From the NCBI GenBank assembly GCA_902496125.1, contig CABUZU010000106.1, positions 1-6,663 on the forward strand: a DNA stretch of 6,663 nucleotides. Reading direction: 5' to 3'. Each line of letters starts with the position of its first letter. Position 1 is the stretch's first letter. A program made the position numbers and the translations under genes. Origin of the DNA: an uncultured Lachnospiraceae bacterium. Its GTDB lineage: Bacteria > Bacillota > Clostridia > Lachnospirales > Lachnospiraceae. Shown here piece after piece: positions 5,690 through 6,663 of the stretch. The notes under the pieces are model-generated. The model was not told the origin of the DNA, did not search any database, and saw only the letters and a program-made list of their open reading frames with translations.

Positions 5690-6397
5690 ATGCGTGACGT
5701 TTTAGATATACACACTCATACCCTTGCAAGTGGTCATGCTTATAGCACAATCTCTGAGATGACCGCTTATGCAAAGGAGATGGGACTTGAACTTTTAGGT
5801 ATTACCGAACATGCACCGAAGATGCCTGGAACTTGCCATGAATTCTATTTTAATAATCTAAAAGTGGTTCCCCGTGAGTTTAACGGAATGAGACTATTAT
5901 TAGGTGCAGAGCTTAATATTTTAGATTATGACGGCAATGTAGATTTATCAGATCGAACACTTTCAGAATTAGATGTTTGTGTAGCAAGTATCCATCCACC
6001 TTGTTTTACAAGTGGAACCCAAAAAGAGAATACAAGGGCTTATCTAAAAGCAATGGAGATTCCAAAGGTAGCCATTATTGGACATCCAGATGATGGACGT
6101 TTTCCAATTGACTATGAGGAACTTGTATTGGGTGCGAAGGCAAATCATGTACTATTAGAATTAAATCAAGGTTCCCTAGGTCCGAAATCTTTTCGAAAGA
6201 ATAGTAGGGAAAATGCAATTACCATGCTAGAGTATTGTAAGAAGTATCAAGTGCCTGTAATTATGGACAGTGATGCACATATTACATTTGATATTTGCAA
6301 TCATGAAGGACCTCTTTCTGTAGTGGAAGAATGTCATTTCCCAGAAGAATTAATTGTAAATCGCAGTGTAGAAGAATTTATGAAATTTGTGCAATAA
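5690..6397 (+). CDS. PHP-domain metallophosphatase, YcdX-like
   Basis: A 235-residue protein of the PHP (polymerase and histidinol phosphatase) superfamily, close in size and layout to E. coli YcdX (about 245 residues). These are cytoplasmic trinuclear-metal enzymes that hydrolyse phosphate esters. The natural substrate is not evident here. All nine expected metal ligands can be placed: His8 and His10 (DIHTHT), His16, His41 (TEHAP), Glu74 (GAELNI), His102 (SIHPP), His132 (GHPDD), and Asp195 and His197 (DSDAH). I chose ATG 5690 because AAGGA (5674-5678), inside the end of pnp, sits 11 bases before it. The alternative ATG at 5678 overlaps pnp and has no ribosome site. With one base between the pnp stop and this start, the two genes are almost certainly one transcript with translational coupling. 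The gene ends in tandem TAA stops and then a terminator. A histidinol-phosphatase role is a less likely alternative, since no his genes are nearby. Confidence 0.9.
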   Translation: MRDVLDIHTHTLASGHAYSTISEMTAYAKEMGLELLGITEHAPKMPGTCHEFYFNNLKVVPREFNGMRLLLGAELNILDYDGNVDLSDRTLSELDVCVASIHPPCFTSGTQKENTRAYLKAMEIPKVAIIGHPDDGRFPIDYEELVLGAKANHVLLELNQGSLGPKSFRKNSRENAITMLEYCKKYQVPVIMDSDAHITFDICNHEGPLSVVEECHFPEELIVNRSVEEFMKFVQ

Positions 6398-6402
6398 TAA
6401 GT

Positions 6403-6433
6403 GGAGCAATCATGTTTTGATTGCTCCTTTTTT
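6403..6433 (+). terminator. Intrinsic terminator ending the pnp-PHP transcript
   Basis: A perfect 10-bp stem, GGAGCAATCA (6403-6412) / TGATTGCTCC (6418-6427), with a TGTTT loop and six T (6428-6433). It begins 2 bases after the second of the tandem stop codons. Confidence 0.95.
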
Positions 6434-6663
6434 AAATTTATATCTAAAAAATCTAAAAAAAGTGTAAAATTTAGAAAAAGATTAGGAAATTTTTATATAT
6501 AATCTAAAATTTAACAAAAAAAGAATAGGAATAATCACAGTTATTCTTCTGTAAACTATACTTTTTAAGGCAAGGTTATGAAAAAAAAAGAATACATTCG
6601 AAAACCTTGAATTTAGACAATAAGTGGTATAAATTAGAGGTATGTAAATTTATATTAATATAG
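6434..6663. other. AT-rich intergenic region with weak regulatory-looking signals
   Basis: No gene can be supported here. The stretch is extremely AT-rich, with the motif ATCTAAAA recurring three times (near 6441, 6449 and 6502). It has two small inverted repeats: AGGAATAA (6527-6534) / TTATTCTT (6541-6548, one G-U) with a 6-base loop, and CAAGGTT (6571-6577) / AACCTTG (6603-6609) around a 25-base A-rich loop. A perfect TATAAT occurs at 6498-6503 without a fitting -35. TTGAAT (6607-6612) with TATAAA (6628-6633) has a short 15-base spacer. It is probably the upstream region of a gene that starts beyond the window. In DNA of this composition such matches carry little weight. Confidence 0.35.

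Noticed and set aside
6578..6610. Small open frame starting ATG AAA AAA AAA near the right end
   Set aside because: It encodes only 10 residues of low complexity and ends at a TGA, and nothing beyond composition supports it.
1..6663. CRISPR arrays, tRNA or rRNA genes, IS ends
   Set aside because: No regularly spaced repeats, no cloverleaf or rRNA-like stretch, and no paired terminal inverted repeats with target duplications were seen on either strand.

Overview
The window is AT-rich DNA (ordinary genes use A/T-ending codons; strong GGAGG ribosome sites; short U-tailed terminators). It looks like the chromosome of a low-GC Gram-positive, most likely a Clostridia/Lachnospiraceae-type organism. 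That placement is inferred from protein style and gene content, not from any search. All real genes lie on the + strand.

Left end (1-765): the 3' part of an Rpn-family (recombination-promoting nuclease / PD-(D/E)XK 'putative transposase') gene whose N-terminal catalytic half lies outside the window. Inside it, directly before its C-terminal segment, is a near-perfect Shine-Dalgarno followed by an in-frame ATG. This is the layout expected for a separately translated 58-residue C-terminal protein, as in Rpn gene-within-gene toxin-antitoxin systems, and it is the most interesting signal here. Behind it lies a short orphan coding-like stretch, closed by a clear intrinsic terminator.

Middle (766-3060): a candidate promoter and a complete soluble hybrid sensor histidine kinase (PAS-like input, HisKA, HATPase, receiver). 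Right after its stop codon, in another reading frame, sits an orphan C-terminal piece of a second receiver domain. This points to past recombination between kinase genes.

Right part (3032-6433): a conserved RNA/translation block. A well-formed promoter drives rpsO (ribosomal protein S15) behind a structured leader that may be an S15 autoregulatory element. rpsO ends in a strong bipartite terminator. Then comes a very long (about 30 bp) hairpin in the leader of pnp, a position comparable to the RNase III-processed pnp leader of enterobacteria. pnp (polynucleotide phosphorylase) is followed, one base after its stop, by a YcdX-like PHP-family metallophosphatase gene, and the pair ends in a strong terminator.

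The last 230 bases are very AT-rich and hold no gene that I can support, only weak promoter-like and inverted-repeat signals.
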